Positions 37,208-46,171 of a stretch of DNA of 64,000 nucleotides are shown here, one piece after another. The notes beneath the pieces were generated by a model, which saw nothing but the letters and a program-made list of their open reading frames with translations, was not told where the DNA came from and did no database searches. Source of the stretch: an uncultured Sphingomonadaceae bacterium (GTDB lineage: Bacteria > Pseudomonadota > Alphaproteobacteria > Sphingomonadales > Sphingomonadaceae); the NCBI GenBank assembly GCA_903871605.1, contig CAIQHF010000019.1, forward strand, positions 62,001-126,000, written 5' to 3'. Numbering within the stretch: the stretch's first letter is position 1; each line of letters opens with the position of its first letter. A program made the translations under genes and the position numbers.

Positions 37208-37629
37208 CCGAATTGTCGTCGGACACCATTCACGCCTCCTGCGTCGCGATCGACGGGCGCGCGGTGCTGCTCGCCGGCCGATCCGGCGTCGGCAAGTCGG
37301 ATCTCGCGCTGCGCCTGATCGATCGCGGCGCGACGCTGGTCTCGGACGACTATACGCAGCTCGTCCGGCGCGGCGACACGCTGCGCGCGGCCCCGCCTGG
37401 GACGATCGCGGGCCGCATCGAGGTGCGCGGCGTCGGCATCGTCGAGATGCGCCATGTCGCCGACGTCGCGGTCGCACTGCTGATCGAGCTCGATGCGCCG
37501 CTCGCCCGGATGCCCGAGTTCGCCACGCGACGGCTGGCGGGGATCGACGTGCCGGTGGCCGCGCTCGCGCCGCTCGAGGCATCGGCGCCGCTCAAGATCG
37601 AGTTGCTGCTCGCGGCGCTGCCCGCATGA
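37204..37629 (+). CDS. hprK: HPr kinase/phosphorylase, short alphaproteobacterial form
   Basis: 141 aa, corresponding only to the C-terminal kinase domain of Gram-positive HprK; the short form is normal in alphaproteobacteria. Walker A GRSGVGKS at residues 25-32 and the HprK signature TIAGRIEVRGVGIVE are intact. It phosphorylates a serine of HPr, encoded 1.3 kb downstream (likely S55). Overlaps both neighbours by ATGA, so translation is coupled to chvG and rapZ. Confidence 0.93.
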   Translation: MTELSSDTIHASCVAIDGRAVLLAGRSGVGKSDLALRLIDRGATLVSDDYTQLVRRGDTLRAAPPGTIAGRIEVRGVGIVEMRHVADVAVALLIELDAPLARMPEFATRRLAGIDVPVAALAPLEASAPLKIELLLAALPA

Positions 37630-38507
37630 GCGGCGAGGCGGGCCCGCGCCGCCTTTTGCTCGTCACCGGCATGTCGGGCGCGGGCAAGTCGACCGCGGTA
37701 CGCACGCTCGAGGATCTCGGCTGGGAGGTCGTCGACAATCTGCCGCTGATGCTGCTCGACCGCTTCCTCGACGCGCCCGTCGCACCCGGTGCAGAAAGCG
37801 GCGATCGTCCGCTCGCGGTCGTCATCGATTCGCGCACGCGCGGCTTCGATCCGCAGCGCATCGTCGCGCGGCTGGCAAGGCTGCGCGAGCATGGCGACGA
37901 TGTCGGGCTGCTGTTCCTCGAATGCCAGGGCGCCGAACTCGTCCGTCGTTTCTCCGAGACGCGGCGGCGCCACCCGCTCGCGCTCGACCGCCCGGCCGAA
38001 GACGGCATCGCACAGGAACGCGAGCTGCTCGGGCCGCTGCGCCGCGCGGCGGATCATCTGATCGACACCACCGACAGCAGCGCGAACACGCTCCAGCAGG
38101 AACTCCGCTCCCGATTCGCGATCCACGATACCGGCGCGACGCTGGCGATCATGTCGTTCGGCTTTGCGCGCGGCGTGCCACGCAACGCCGATCTCGTGCT
38201 CGACATGCGCTTCCTGCGCAATCCGCACTGGGACCAGACATTGCGCCCGATGACCGGGCTAGACGCGCCCGTCGCGGACTATGTCGCCGAGGATCCGGCC
38301 TATCCGCAGGCGATCGAGCGGATCGAGGGGCTGCTCGAGCTGCTCCTCCCGCGCTATGCCGCCGAGGGCAAGAGCTATGTCACGGTTGCCTTCGGCTGCA
38401 CCGGCGGCAAGCATCGCTCGGTCCATGTCGCCGAAACCATCGCGGCGCGGTTGCGCGCCCGCGGTTTTTCGCCCACCATCGTCCATCGCGATCTGGCCCG
38501 CACATAG
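37626..38507 (+). CDS. rapZ: RNase adapter protein RapZ
   Basis: 293-aa nucleotide-binding protein (YvcJ/RapZ). Walker A GMSGAGKST at residues 15-23, the family block GWEVVDNLPLMLLDRFL, and the C-terminal FGCTGGKHRSVHVAE domain. In E. coli RapZ guides RNase E to GlmZ sRNA to tune amino-sugar synthesis; whether that circuit exists here is unknown. Placement in the PTS cluster is typical. Confidence 0.95.
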   Translation: MSGEAGPRRLLLVTGMSGAGKSTAVRTLEDLGWEVVDNLPLMLLDRFLDAPVAPGAESGDRPLAVVIDSRTRGFDPQRIVARLARLREHGDDVGLLFLECQGAELVRRFSETRRRHPLALDRPAEDGIAQERELLGPLRRAADHLIDTTDSSANTLQQELRSRFAIHDTGATLAIMSFGFARGVPRNADLVLDMRFLRNPHWDQTLRPMTGLDAPVADYVAEDPAYPQAIERIEGLLELLLPRYAAEGKSYVTVAFGCTGGKHRSVHVAETIAARLRARGFSPTIVHRDLART

Positions 38508-38565
38508 GATGGCCGGGCGCGAGGAGAAGGATGCCGACGGAGAGAGGCCTAATTCGGGTGGATCG

Positions 38566-38973
38566 ATGATCGGTTTGGTGCTGGTGACGCATGGACGTCT
38601 GGCGGCGGAATTCGTCACCGCGATGGAGCATGTCGTGGGGCCGCAGGAGTCGGTCGTCCCGATCTGCATCGGCCCGGAGGATGACATGGAAGGTCGACGC
38701 AACGACATTGCCGCCGCGATCACGGCGGTCGATACCGGCGACGGGGTGATCCTGCTCACCGATCTGTTCGGCGGCACGCCGTCCAATCTCGCCATCTCGC
38801 TGATGAAGGCCGATCGGATCGAGGTGATCGCGGGGATCAACCTGCCGATGCTGATCCGGCTCGCCAGCGCGCGCCGCACGATGAAGATCAAGGCCGCGGT
38901 CGCCGCCGCGCGCGACGCGGGACGCAAATATATCTCTGTCGCCTCCGACCTGCTCGGCGAGGCAGCGGCGTGA
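38566..38973 (+). CDS. PTS EIIA component, mannose family
   Basis: 135-aa EIIA(Man)-type protein with the phosphorylated H9 in GLVLVTHGRLAAEF and the family block LLTDLFGGTPSNLAISLM. Start MIGLVLV at 38566; the ORF track overruns into rapZ. No EIIB, EIIC or EIID sugar-transport genes are nearby, so it is probably regulatory, as in the alphaproteobacterial regulatory PTS. Its stop overlaps the GTG of the HPr gene. Confidence 0.93.
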   Translation: MIGLVLVTHGRLAAEFVTAMEHVVGPQESVVPICIGPEDDMEGRRNDIAAAITAVDTGDGVILLTDLFGGTPSNLAISLMKADRIEVIAGINLPMLIRLASARRTMKIKAAVAAARDAGRKYISVASDLLGEAAA

Positions 38974-39263
38974 CCGACACGCCCCCTTCGGCGGAGCAGC
39001 TCAGCCAGATCGTCCAGATCACCAACAAGCGCGGGCTTCATGCGCGCGCCAGCGCCAAGTTCGTGACGCTCGCCGCGGGCCAGCCCTGCGCGGTCGAGGT
39101 CGAGAAGGAAGGATCGAAGGTCGCGGGCACCTCGATCATGGGGCTGATGATGCTCGGCGCGGCGATGGGCGACCATGTCACGATCAGCACCGCGGGCGAC
39201 GGCGCCGAAGAGGCGCTGACGCTGCTCGTCGAGCTCGTCGAGAACAAGTTCGGCGAGGAATAG
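38970..39263 (+). CDS. ptsH: Phosphocarrier protein HPr
   Basis: 97-aa HPr. Active-site H24 in NKRGLHARASAKF and the regulatory serine S55 in GTSIMGLMML, the expected target of HprK. GTG start overlapping the EIIA stop; the N-terminus is about ten residues longer than standard HPr. Last gene of the cluster; no enzyme I follows, a palindromic repeat does. Confidence 0.95.
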   Translation: MTDTPPSAEQLSQIVQITNKRGLHARASAKFVTLAAGQPCAVEVEKEGSKVAGTSIMGLMMLGAAMGDHVTISTAGDGAEEALTLLVELVENKFGEE

Positions 39264-39278
39264 ACCGACCATCCCACC

Positions 39279-39349
39279 CCGTTCGTGTCGAGCGTAGTCG
39301 AGACACCGTTCCCCGCCTCGCGTCCCTCGACTTCGCTCGGGACGAACGG
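39279..39349. repeat. Inverted repeat (CTTCGACT family), second copy
   Basis: CCGTTCGTGTCGAGCGTAGT... (39279-39302) pairs with CTCGACTTCGCTCGGGACGA... (39326-39349). Same family as 32156-32239 with changes in the arms. It sits just after ptsH, where a terminator is expected, and 12 bp before the trmH-type gene. Confidence 0.7.
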
Positions 39350-39361
39350 ATAGAGTCGATC

Positions 39362-40162
39362 ATGCCCCGCGAGATCACCGCCTTCTCCAACCCGCTCGTC
39401 AAGCGCGTCCGCAACCTGCGCGACAAGCGCCATCGCCGCGACGAAGGGCTGTTCATCGCCGAGGGGCTGCGCATCCTGGCCGAAGCCGAAGAGGCGGGCC
39501 GGCTGCCGCTGTGGGTGTTCTACACCGCCGAGATGCGGCATCACCCGCTCGTGCTGCGCCTCGCAGCGGCGTGCGAGGCGGCCGGCGGCGAGGCGATCGA
39601 GACCAATGTCGACATCCTCCACAAGCTCTCGGGCAAGGACAATCCGCAGACCGTGCTTGGCGTCTATGCCGAGTTCGACACCGCGCTCGAGCGGATCGAC
39701 CGCGCCACCGCCGACATCTGGATCGTCGCCCAATCGCTACGTGATCCCGGCAATCTCGGTACGATCCTGCGCACCGGCGACGCGGTCGGCGCGGGCGGGC
39801 TGATCCTCGTCGACGATTGCGTCGATCCCTTTTCGGTCGAGGCGGTGCGCGCCTCGATGGGGGCGTTGTTCACGCAAGCCATCGCACAGGCGAGCTGGAC
39901 CGACTTCCTCGCCTGGCTGCGGTCGGGGCCGGGCTCGCTGGTCGCGCTCAGCCTGCGCACCGAGATCGACTATCGCGCGCCCCGCTACCCCTCGCCCACC
40001 TTCCTGCTCGTCGGCAACGAAGCCAGAGGCTTGCCCGCGGAATACGAAGATGCCTGCGACCTGCGCGTCAAGCTGCCGATGCGCGGCAAGGCCGACAGCC
40101 TCAACGCCGCGGTCGCGACCGCGGTGATGGCGTATCAGGTCGCCGGGCAGCTGACGGAATAG
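39362..40162 (+). CDS. TrmH/SpoU-family RNA 2'-O-methyltransferase
   Basis: 266 aa. N-terminal substrate-binding domain (LRDKRHRRDEGLFIAEGLRIL), then the SPOUT knot: WIVAQSLRDPGNLGTILRTGDA, FLLVGNEARGLPAEY and KLPMRGKADSLNAAVATAVMAY, the three SpoU motifs. It methylates rRNA or tRNA ribose; the exact site cannot be read. Start MPREITAFSNPLVK at 39362. Confidence 0.93.
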   Translation: MPREITAFSNPLVKRVRNLRDKRHRRDEGLFIAEGLRILAEAEEAGRLPLWVFYTAEMRHHPLVLRLAAACEAAGGEAIETNVDILHKLSGKDNPQTVLGVYAEFDTALERIDRATADIWIVAQSLRDPGNLGTILRTGDAVGAGGLILVDDCVDPFSVEAVRASMGALFTQAIAQASWTDFLAWLRSGPGSLVALSLRTEIDYRAPRYPSPTFLLVGNEARGLPAEYEDACDLRVKLPMRGKADSLNAAVATAVMAYQVAGQLTE

Positions 40163-40172
40163 ACCAGCTTGT

Positions 40173-40250
40173 GTGCTCCTGCGAAGGCAGGAGCCCAGAG
40201 CCTCAAGCGCTGCGCCCGCTTCACCTGGGCTCCCGCCTACGCGGGAGCAC
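40173..40250. repeat. Paired-hairpin palindromic repeat, copy A
   Basis: Two small hairpins, CTCCTGC-GAAG-GCAGGAG and CTCCCGC-CTAC-GCGGGAG, flank a CCCAG/CTGGG stem, and the whole unit is also one large palindrome (GTGCTCC...GGGAGCAC). Between the convergent trmH-type and rmuC genes; a plausible bidirectional terminator. Confidence 0.8.
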
Positions 40251-40273
40251 AAAGCTGTTGCCTTGGTCGAATA

Positions 40274-41689
40274 TCACACGGACCGATCCACCTCGTCCGC
40301 CACCGGCGGCGCCAGCAGCGCATCCGATCCGCCCCGCGCCAGCGCCTCGACGGGCAAGACGTCCTCGATCTCGCGCCCGCCGGTCTCGATGTTGAGATCG
40401 CGGAACTTGCGGCCGGTGCTCACCAGATTGCGATCGAACGAGCCGACGAACTTGTTGTAATTCTCGACCGCTGAATTGAGTCCGCCGCCGACGCGCTTGA
40501 GATGCCCCGCCGCAACCGCCAGCCGCTCGTACATCTCCTTGCCGAGCGCACCGATCCGCTGCGCCTCCTTGGCCAGCTTCTCCTGCCGCCACACCGCCGA
40601 GACGGTGCGCGCGATCGCGACGAGGTTGGTCGGCGTCGACAGCAGCACGCGGCGCTCGAACGCATAGTCCCACAGCGTCGGATCGCTTTCGAGCGCGGCG
40701 GCGAGGAAATGCTCGCCCGGCACGAACATGATGACATAATCGGGCGCGTCGGCGAACTGGCTCCAATAAGCCTTGGCCGACAGCGCGGTGACATGCGCCT
40801 TCATCGCTCCGGCATGCTGCGCGAGAAAGCGTGCGCGCTCGCCCTCGTCGCCCGCCCCATAAGCGTCCTGATAGGCATTGAGCGACACCTTCGCGTCGAC
40901 CACCAGCGAGCGCTGCCCGCCGGGCACGCGGATCACCGCGTCGGGGCGCATCCGCCCGTCCTCGGTGGTGACCGAGACCTCCATCGCGAAATCGGTATGT
41001 TCGGCGAGGCCGCAGGTCTCGAGCACGTTGCGCAGCTGCTGCTCGCCCCAGCGTCCGCGCGCCTTGGGCGCCGCACGCAGCGCGTTGACCAGCTTGGCGG
41101 CCTCGCCGCGCACCGCCTCCTGCCCGTCGCGCATCGCCGAGATCAGCCCGGTAAGGTTGCCGTACGCCTCGCTGCGATCCTTCTCGACCTTGCCGACGCT
41201 CTCCTCATAGCGTTTGAGCGTGGTCTCGACCGGGCTGAGCAGCGCCTTCAATCGCTCGCCACTCTTCTCGTCGGCCTGCTGGAAACGCTGGTCGGCACGC
41301 TCGAGAAACGCCTTCTGCGCCTCGCCGAGCAGCTTGCCGCCGATCTCGCTGAACTGCGCGGAGAGCGCCTCGCGGTTCCTGCGCAGCTCGTCGATCTGTG
41401 CCGCCATCGCGGCTTCGCGCTGCTCCGCCCCCGCACGTTCGGCGGCGAGGTCGCGCAATGCCGCGTCGCGTTCGCGGGTGACCTCGTCGAGCGTCGCGCG
41501 GAGCAGCGGCGCGGCGCTGGCGCGCTCTTCGGCGGTGGCGCGGGCGGTCTCGGCGGCGCGCGAGCGTTCGTCGAGCCGGTCGCGCTCGGCCTTGAGCGCC
41601 GCGGTGGTGCGCGAGGCCGACAGCCAGCCGAGCAGCAGGCCGATGACCAGCGCGACGCAGGCGATCAGGATGGCGACGATCGGTTGCAC
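40274..41689 (-). CDS. rmuC: DNA recombination protein RmuC
   Basis: 471 aa: an N-terminal membrane anchor (VAILIACVALVIGLLLGWL), a long coiled coil to about residue 150, then the RmuC nuclease-like domain (KARGRWGEQQLRNVLETCGL; RSLVVDAKVSLNAYQDA; VPGEHFLAAALESDP). RmuC limits inversions between short inverted repeats in E. coli. Start MQPIVAILI. Flanked on both sides by palindromic repeats. Confidence 0.95.
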   Translation of the reverse strand: MQPIVAILIACVALVIGLLLGWLSASRTTAALKAERDRLDERSRAAETARATAEERASAAPLLRATLDEVTRERDAALRDLAAERAGAEQREAAMAAQIDELRRNREALSAQFSEIGGKLLGEAQKAFLERADQRFQQADEKSGERLKALLSPVETTLKRYEESVGKVEKDRSEAYGNLTGLISAMRDGQEAVRGEAAKLVNALRAAPKARGRWGEQQLRNVLETCGLAEHTDFAMEVSVTTEDGRMRPDAVIRVPGGQRSLVVDAKVSLNAYQDAYGAGDEGERARFLAQHAGAMKAHVTALSAKAYWSQFADAPDYVIMFVPGEHFLAAALESDPTLWDYAFERRVLLSTPTNLVAIARTVSAVWRQEKLAKEAQRIGALGKEMYERLAVAAGHLKRVGGGLNSAVENYNKFVGSFDRNLVSTGRKFRDLNIETGGREIEDVLPVEALARGGSDALLAPPVADEVDRSV

Positions 41690-41759
41690 GCACTGGCCCC
41701 TCTAAGAACGAAGGGCGAACGTATCAGGCGGTGTCCAACATCGCAACTGCTCTACCCTC

Positions 41760-41837
41760 GTGCTCCTGCGAAAGCAGGAGCCCAGAGCAACGGGCGGTGC
41801 GCTCGCTTCACCTGGGCTCCTGCCTACGCAGGAGCAC
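41760..41837. repeat. Paired-hairpin palindromic repeat, copy B
   Basis: Near-identical to copy A in the same orientation: CTCCTGC-GAAA-GCAGGAG and CTCCTGC-CTAC-GCAGGAG around CCCAGAG...CTGGG. Differences from copy A in the right hairpin are compensatory. Located between def and rmuC, both minus. Confidence 0.8.
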
Positions 41838-41847
41838 CGCCATGTCG

Positions 41848-42369
41848 CTACGCGGCGTGCTTCTGCCGCCGCATCTTCTCGAGCTTCTTGAGCAGCATGT
41901 CGCGCTTCATCCGCGACAGATGATCGGTGAACACGATCCCATCGAGATGATCGACCTCGTGCTGGAGCGCGGTTGCGAGCAGACCGTCGATCCGCTCGTC
42001 ATGTGCGGCGCCGTCGCGATCAAGCCACTTGGCGCGGATCGAGCGCGGCCGCACCACGTCGGCATATTGGTCGGGGATCGACAGGCAGCCCTCCTGATAG
42101 ACATTCTCGTCTTCGGAAGGCTCCGAAAATTCGGGATTGATGAAGACGCGTGGGTTCTTCACGCCCTCCTCTTCCTCCTGCAGGTCGATCACCAGCAAGC
42201 GCTTGGCGACGCCGACCTGGATCGCGGCGAGCCCGATGCCGGGTGCGTCGTACATCGTCTCGAACATGTCGTCGATCAGCCGCTGGAGCGCGTCGTCGAA
42301 CGTCTCGACGGGCGTCGAGATGGTGCGCAGGCGCGGATCGGGAATCTCGATGATGGGTAGGATCGCCAT
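41848..42369 (-). CDS. def: Peptide deformylase
   Basis: 173-aa metalloenzyme removing the N-formyl group from new proteins. All three motifs: GIGLAAIQVG, QEGCLSIP (metal cysteine) and QHEVDHLDG (metal histidines). Usually paired with fmt; here fmt is on the opposite strand 0.8 kb away with recR between, so the pair has been rearranged. Confidence 0.97.
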   Translation of the reverse strand: MAILPIIEIPDPRLRTISTPVETFDDALQRLIDDMFETMYDAPGIGLAAIQVGVAKRLLVIDLQEEEEGVKNPRVFINPEFSEPSEDENVYQEGCLSIPDQYADVVRPRSIRAKWLDRDGAAHDERIDGLLATALQHEVDHLDGIVFTDHLSRMKRDMLLKKLEKMRRQKHAA

Positions 42370-42440
42370 GGCTGTCAGCTATGATCGACGGGGGTTTTCG
42401 TCAAGCGAAGCGCTTCGATCAGCATGATCGGCCGATCCGT

Positions 42441-42512
42441 TCCCCGGCGAAAGCCGGGGCCCAGAGCCACAAGCGCAACGTTCGCAACCCTGGGCCCCGG
42501 CTTTCGCCGGAA
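42441..42512. repeat. Paired-hairpin palindromic repeat, GC variant
   Basis: CCCCGGC-GAAA-GCCGGGG and CCGGC-TTTC-GCCGG flank GCCCAG...CTGGGC. Same architecture as copies A and B with a different stem sequence, matching the 30257 element. Lies between recR and def. Confidence 0.75.
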
Positions 42513-42522
42513 AACTGTTCGG

Positions 42523-43119
42523 CTATTCGATCGGAAGCCGCGCCCGGAGCGCCTGCGCAAGCGTCCCCTCGTCGAGATAGTCGAGCTCGCCGCCGACCGG
42601 CAGGCCGTGCGCCAGCCGGGTCAGCCGCACCGGGAACCCCTCGAGCCGCTCGGCGATGTAGTGTGCCGTGGTCTGTCCCTCGAGCGTCGCGTTGGTGGCG
42701 AGCACGACCTCGTCGATCCCGCCCGCCGCGATCCGCCCGACCAGCCGGTCGACGCTGAGATCCTCAGGACGCACGCCGTCGAGCGCGGACAACCGGCCGC
42801 CGAGCACATGGTAGCGCCCGGGAAACAGCCGCGAGCGATCGAGTGCCCACAGATCGGCGACCTCCTCGACCACGCAGAGCGAGCGCTGGTCGCGGCGGGG
42901 ATCGGTGCAGATCGCACACGGATCGACCGTGTCGACATTGCCGCAGACATGACAATTGGACAGCCGCTGCTCGACCAGTTCGAGCGCGCGCAGCAGCGGC
43001 GCCAGCGCGGTCTCGCGGCGCTTGAGCAGGTGCAGCACGGCGCGGCGCGCGGAGCGCGGGCCCAATCCGGGAAGGCGGGCCAGCGCCTGCGTCAGGGCTT
43101 CGATTTCGGGAGATGCCAT
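42523..43119 (-). CDS. recR: Recombination protein RecR
   Basis: 198-aa RecFOR-pathway protein loading RecA at gaps. Helix-hairpin-helix ([21 protein letters not shown]), zinc finger [16 protein letters not shown], and Toprim domain ([37 protein letters not shown]). Start [11 protein letters not shown] at 43119; the ORF track overruns toward the divergent fmt gene. Confidence 0.96.
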   Translation of the reverse strand: MASPEIEALTQALARLPGLGPRSARRAVLHLLKRRETALAPLLRALELVEQRLSNCHVCGNVDTVDPCAICTDPRRDQRSLCVVEEVADLWALDRSRLFPGRYHVLGGRLSALDGVRPEDLSVDRLVGRIAAGGIDEVVLATNATLEGQTTAHYIAERLEGFPVRLTRLAHGLPVGGELDYLDEGTLAQALRARLPIE

Positions 43120-43174
43120 GGTCGAGGGATGATATGGGCTCGCCCGGTCACTTGCCAAGCGTCCAGGAAAAACG

Positions 43175-44080
43175 ATGCGCATCGCCTTCATGGGAACCCC
43201 CGATTTCGCCGTCCCGACGCTCGATGCGCTGGTCGCGGCGGGGCACGATGTCGTCGCGGTCTATACGCAGCCGCCGCGTCCGGCGGGGCGCGGCAAGGCG
43301 ATGATGCCCTCGTCGGTGCAGAAGCGCGCCGAGTCGCTGGGCATTGCGGTGCGCGCGCCGGCAAGCCTGCGCGACGCGAACGAACAGGCCGCCTTCGCCG
43401 CGCTCGATCTCGATGTCGCCGTGGTCGCCGCCTATGGGCTGATCCTCCCCGAGCCGATCCTCGCCGCGCCGCGGCTGGGCTGCCTTAACGTCCATGCCTC
43501 GCTGCTGCCGCGCTGGCGCGGCGCGGCGCCGGTGCAGCGCGCGATCCTTGCGGGCGACGTCGAGACCGGGGTCGCGATCATGCAGATGGAACGCGGGCTC
43601 GATACCGGCGCGGTGCGGCTCGAGGGCCGCGCCCGCGTCGACAGCAAGACCGCGGGCGCGCTCACCATCGAGCTCGCGCAGATCGGCGCGCGACTGATGG
43701 TGGAGTTTCTGGCCGATCCCGACGCCTATCCACCCGTCGCGCAGGCCAAGGAGGGCGTCACCTACGCCGCCAAGATCGAGAAGGGCGAGGCACGGATCGA
43801 CTTTGCCCAGAGTGCCGCGCGGGTCGAATGCCATGTCCGCGCGTTCAATCCGGTCCCCGGCGCTTTTTTCGAGCTCGGCGGCGAGCGCATCCAGATTCTC
43901 GCGGTCACGATCGAGGACGGCGTCGGCGCACCGGGCGAGGTGATCGACGAGCGGCTCGGCATCGCATGTGGCGAAGGTGTCGTGCGACCGCTGCTCGTCA
44001 AGCGCGCGGGGCGCGGCACGATGCCGACGCCCGATCTGCTGCGCGGCTTCGCCATCCCCAAGGGAACGCGGCTGGCGTGA
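43175..44080 (+). CDS. fmt: Methionyl-tRNA formyltransferase
   Basis: 301 aa, formylates initiator Met-tRNA using 10-formyl-THF. [20 protein letters not shown]-terminus, catalytic [20 protein letters not shown] and [12 protein letters not shown]-terminal tRNA-binding domain ([18 protein letters not shown]). AGGA upstream of the ATG. GTGA overlap with truA. Confidence 0.97.
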   Translation: MRIAFMGTPDFAVPTLDALVAAGHDVVAVYTQPPRPAGRGKAMMPSSVQKRAESLGIAVRAPASLRDANEQAAFAALDLDVAVVAAYGLILPEPILAAPRLGCLNVHASLLPRWRGAAPVQRAILAGDVETGVAIMQMERGLDTGAVRLEGRARVDSKTAGALTIELAQIGARLMVEFLADPDAYPPVAQAKEGVTYAAKIEKGEARIDFAQSAARVECHVRAFNPVPGAFFELGGERIQILAVTIEDGVGAPGEVIDERLGIACGEGVVRPLLVKRAGRGTMPTPDLLRGFAIPKGTRLA

Positions 44081-44829
44081 CCCGCTTCCGGCTGACGGTC
44101 GAATATGACGGCCGCCCGTTCATGGGCTGGCAGCGCCAGGCGCACGGGCCGAGCGTCCAGCAGACGATCGAGCGGGCGGTGACGCTCGTCACCGGCGAGA
44201 CCGCCGCGGTCCATGCCGCGGGGCGCACCGATGCGGGAGTCCATGCGACCGGCATGACGGCGCATGTCGATATCGACAAGCCGATCACCCCCTATCGGCT
44301 GATGGAGGCGCTCAACGCGCGGACACGGCCGCATCCGGTCGCGATCCTCGATTGCGCTGCAGTGCCCGACGACTGGCATGCGCGCTTCTCGTGCATCGGC
44401 CGGCGCTATCGCTACCGCATCGTCGAACGGCGCGCGCCGCTGACCTTCGACGACGGCCGGGCCTGGCGCCTGCCTCCGCCGCTCGATGCCGATGCGATGG
44501 ACGCGGCGGCGCAGCGGCTGGTCGGCCTCCACGACTTCACCACCTTCCGATCGGCGCATTGCCAGTCGGCGAGCCCGGTCAAGACGCTCGATCGGCTCGC
44601 CGTGCGCCGTGTGGCAGGCGGGATCGAGATCGAGGCGGCGGCGCGTTCCTTCCTCCACCATCAGGTGCGATCGATGGTCGGCTGCCTGGCGCTGGTCGGC
44701 CGCGGCAGATGGTCCGCGGACGACCTCGCCGACGCGCTCGCGGCGAAGGATCGCGCCGCGTTGGGGCTCAACGCGCCGCCCGACGGGCTCTTTTTCGTCG
44801 AGGCGGTCTATCCTGACGCGGCAGCCTGA
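44077..44829 (+). CDS. truA: tRNA pseudouridine(38-40) synthase
   Basis: 250 aa. Catalytic D52 in [14 protein letters not shown]; typical [14 protein letters not shown] start and [22 protein letters not shown] start at 44077 overlaps the fmt stop; the ORF track's version begins inside fmt. fmt-truA order is common in alphaproteobacteria. Confidence 0.96.
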   Translation: MTRFRLTVEYDGRPFMGWQRQAHGPSVQQTIERAVTLVTGETAAVHAAGRTDAGVHATGMTAHVDIDKPITPYRLMEALNARTRPHPVAILDCAAVPDDWHARFSCIGRRYRYRIVERRAPLTFDDGRAWRLPPPLDADAMDAAAQRLVGLHDFTTFRSAHCQSASPVKTLDRLAVRRVAGGIEIEAAARSFLHHQVRSMVGCLALVGRGRWSADDLADALAAKDRAALGLNAPPDGLFFVEAVYPDAAA

Positions 44830-44954
44830 TCGCGCGCAGCGGCGACCTGGGCTCAATATATGCCGAGGCGCGAGCGGCGTACCCCACGCCTCTCGGATTG
44901 CCTGAGCATCGTCGCCCCCTTGCGCGCGGATTGCCGCCGGTGATCGCCGCGGCC

Positions 44955-45004
44955 CTATGCAAATCCTATGCGGATCAACCGCTTCCGATCTCGAATTTCT
45001 ATGG
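44955..45004 (+). promoter_or_regulatory. Putative response-regulator box and promoter for porin/kdp
   Basis: Direct repeat CTATGC-N5-CTATGC (44955-44971, 11-bp period), then exactly 17 bp, then TCTCGAATTTCTATGG (44989-45004), about 80 bp before the porin start. The 11-bp direct repeat is typical of OmpR/PhoB-family sites. The same layout recurs at 50628. Activation of the porin-kdp genes is inference. Confidence 0.55.
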
Positions 45005-45082
45005 CGGAGGCGCCTAATGCGCTGTCCTCGCAGGTAGGACGACCGGTTCCCGGCGTGCGACCAGCGCCACATGGGGACAATG

Positions 45083-45916
45083 ATGACCAGCCTTCCTATA
45101 CTGCTTTCGACGTGCGCGTTGCTCGCCGCGACCGCCGCGACGCCGGTCCTGGCACAGGACGCCGCCGACCAGACGGTCGACGCTTCGGCAGCGCCCGCCG
45201 CGCCGGCGTCGGACTTCACGATCACCGGCAGCGCCGGGATATGGTCGCAATATCGGTTCCGCGGCATCTCGCAGTCGGACAACAAGCCCGTCGTCCAGGG
45301 CGCGTTCACGGTCACGCACGCGTCGGGCTTCTATGTCTCGACCTGGGGCTCGAGCGCGAGCGCCAACGACGCCGTCAATCTCGGCGGTACCGAGATCGAC
45401 GTTTATGGCGGCTACAGCCACAGCTTCGCCAAGAGCGGCGTTACGGTCGATGCCGGGCTTTACGGCTATATCTATCCGGGCAGCCAGCGTGCCGTCGGGA
45501 TCAGCGAGAATTATTTCGAAGTCTATGGCGACGTCAGCAAGACATTAGGACCGGTCACCGCCAAGGCGGGCGTCAACTTCGCGCCAAACCAATCCTATTT
45601 CAAGGATTTCCGGACCGCGACGCGCCACAATTCCTATGTGTATGGCGAGCTCGGCCTGGCGCTCCCCAATTCGCCCGTCTCGCTGCACAGCCATGTCGGT
45701 CATACCGGCGGCGGGTTCGACTACGCCGGCACCGACTATGTCGATTACACGGTCGGCGCTACGTACAAATACAAGGCGCTCGCCTTCGACTTATCCGTCA
45801 CGGGTACGAACATCTCGAAGTCGGACACGCGCCCCTTCGATTTGGCGCTCGACACGAGCGACTTCCATCGCGCCGCCAAGACGGTGCTGGTGGGATCGGT
45901 CAGCGCGAGCTTCTGA
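45083..45916 (+). CDS. TorF-family putative outer-membrane porin
   Basis: 277 aa: signal peptide (LLSTCALLAATAATPVLAQ), then a beta-rich protein starting FTITGSAGIWSQYRFRGISQ, the hallmark of the Gcw_chp/TorF family, and ending VLVGSVSASF with the terminal phenylalanine of outer-membrane barrels. Three possible ATGs (45071, 45080, 45083); the last has the best distance from GGGGA. Directly upstream of kdp, so it may pass potassium or other ions across the outer membrane under the same control. Confidence 0.85.
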   Translation: MTSLPILLSTCALLAATAATPVLAQDAADQTVDASAAPAAPASDFTITGSAGIWSQYRFRGISQSDNKPVVQGAFTVTHASGFYVSTWGSSASANDAVNLGGTEIDVYGGYSHSFAKSGVTVDAGLYGYIYPGSQRAVGISENYFEVYGDVSKTLGPVTAKAGVNFAPNQSYFKDFRTATRHNSYVYGELGLALPNSPVSLHSHVGHTGGGFDYAGTDYVDYTVGATYKYKALAFDLSVTGTNISKSDTRPFDLALDTSDFHRAAKTVLVGSVSASF

Positions 45917-45975
45917 TGTCGCCCGTCATCCATAGCGCCGCTGTGCCGCGTACCGCCTCTTAAGGGAGCCCATCG

Positions 45976-46059
45976 ATGCAGGACATCATCTGGATCGCAA
46001 TCATGCTCGGGCTGCTGGCGGCGACGCTCGCCTATGTCAGCCTGTGCGACAACAGCTGA
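45976..46059 (+). CDS. 27-aa membrane microprotein upstream of kdpF
   Basis: MQDIIWIAIMLGLLAATLAYV plus a short LCDNS tail, a single membrane helix. AGGGAG about 8 nt upstream of the ATG. It lies 10 nt before kdpF and is not in the ORF track. Size and topology resemble KdpF, but kdpF itself is the next ORF, so this may be a second Kdp-associated peptide. Coding is judged from ribosome site, hydrophobicity and spacing. Confidence 0.6.
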   Translation: MQDIIWIAIMLGLLAATLAYVSLCDNS

Positions 46060-46069
46060 GGAGCCGGCC

Positions 46070-46159
46070 ATGAACCTCGACCTTTGGCTGGCGGCGATCA
46101 CCGCGCTCGGCCTTCTGATCTATCTCGTCGCGGTGCTGCTGCGCCCCGAACGCTTCTGA
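46070..46159 (+). CDS. kdpF: Potassium-transporting ATPase subunit KdpF
   Basis: 29-aa single-helix peptide (DLWLAAITALGLLIYLVAVLL, ending RPERF) that stabilises the Kdp complex. Length, composition and position 12 nt before kdpA identify it. Ribosome site GAGGAG upstream. Too short for the ORF track. Confidence 0.88.
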   Translation: MNLDLWLAAITALGLLIYLVAVLLRPERF

Positions 46160-46171
46160 GAGGAGCGACAC

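Noticed and set aside
40173-42512. CRISPR array
   Set aside because: The repeated units are palindromic, hundreds of bases to kilobases apart and separated by genes; no regular spacers or cas genes.
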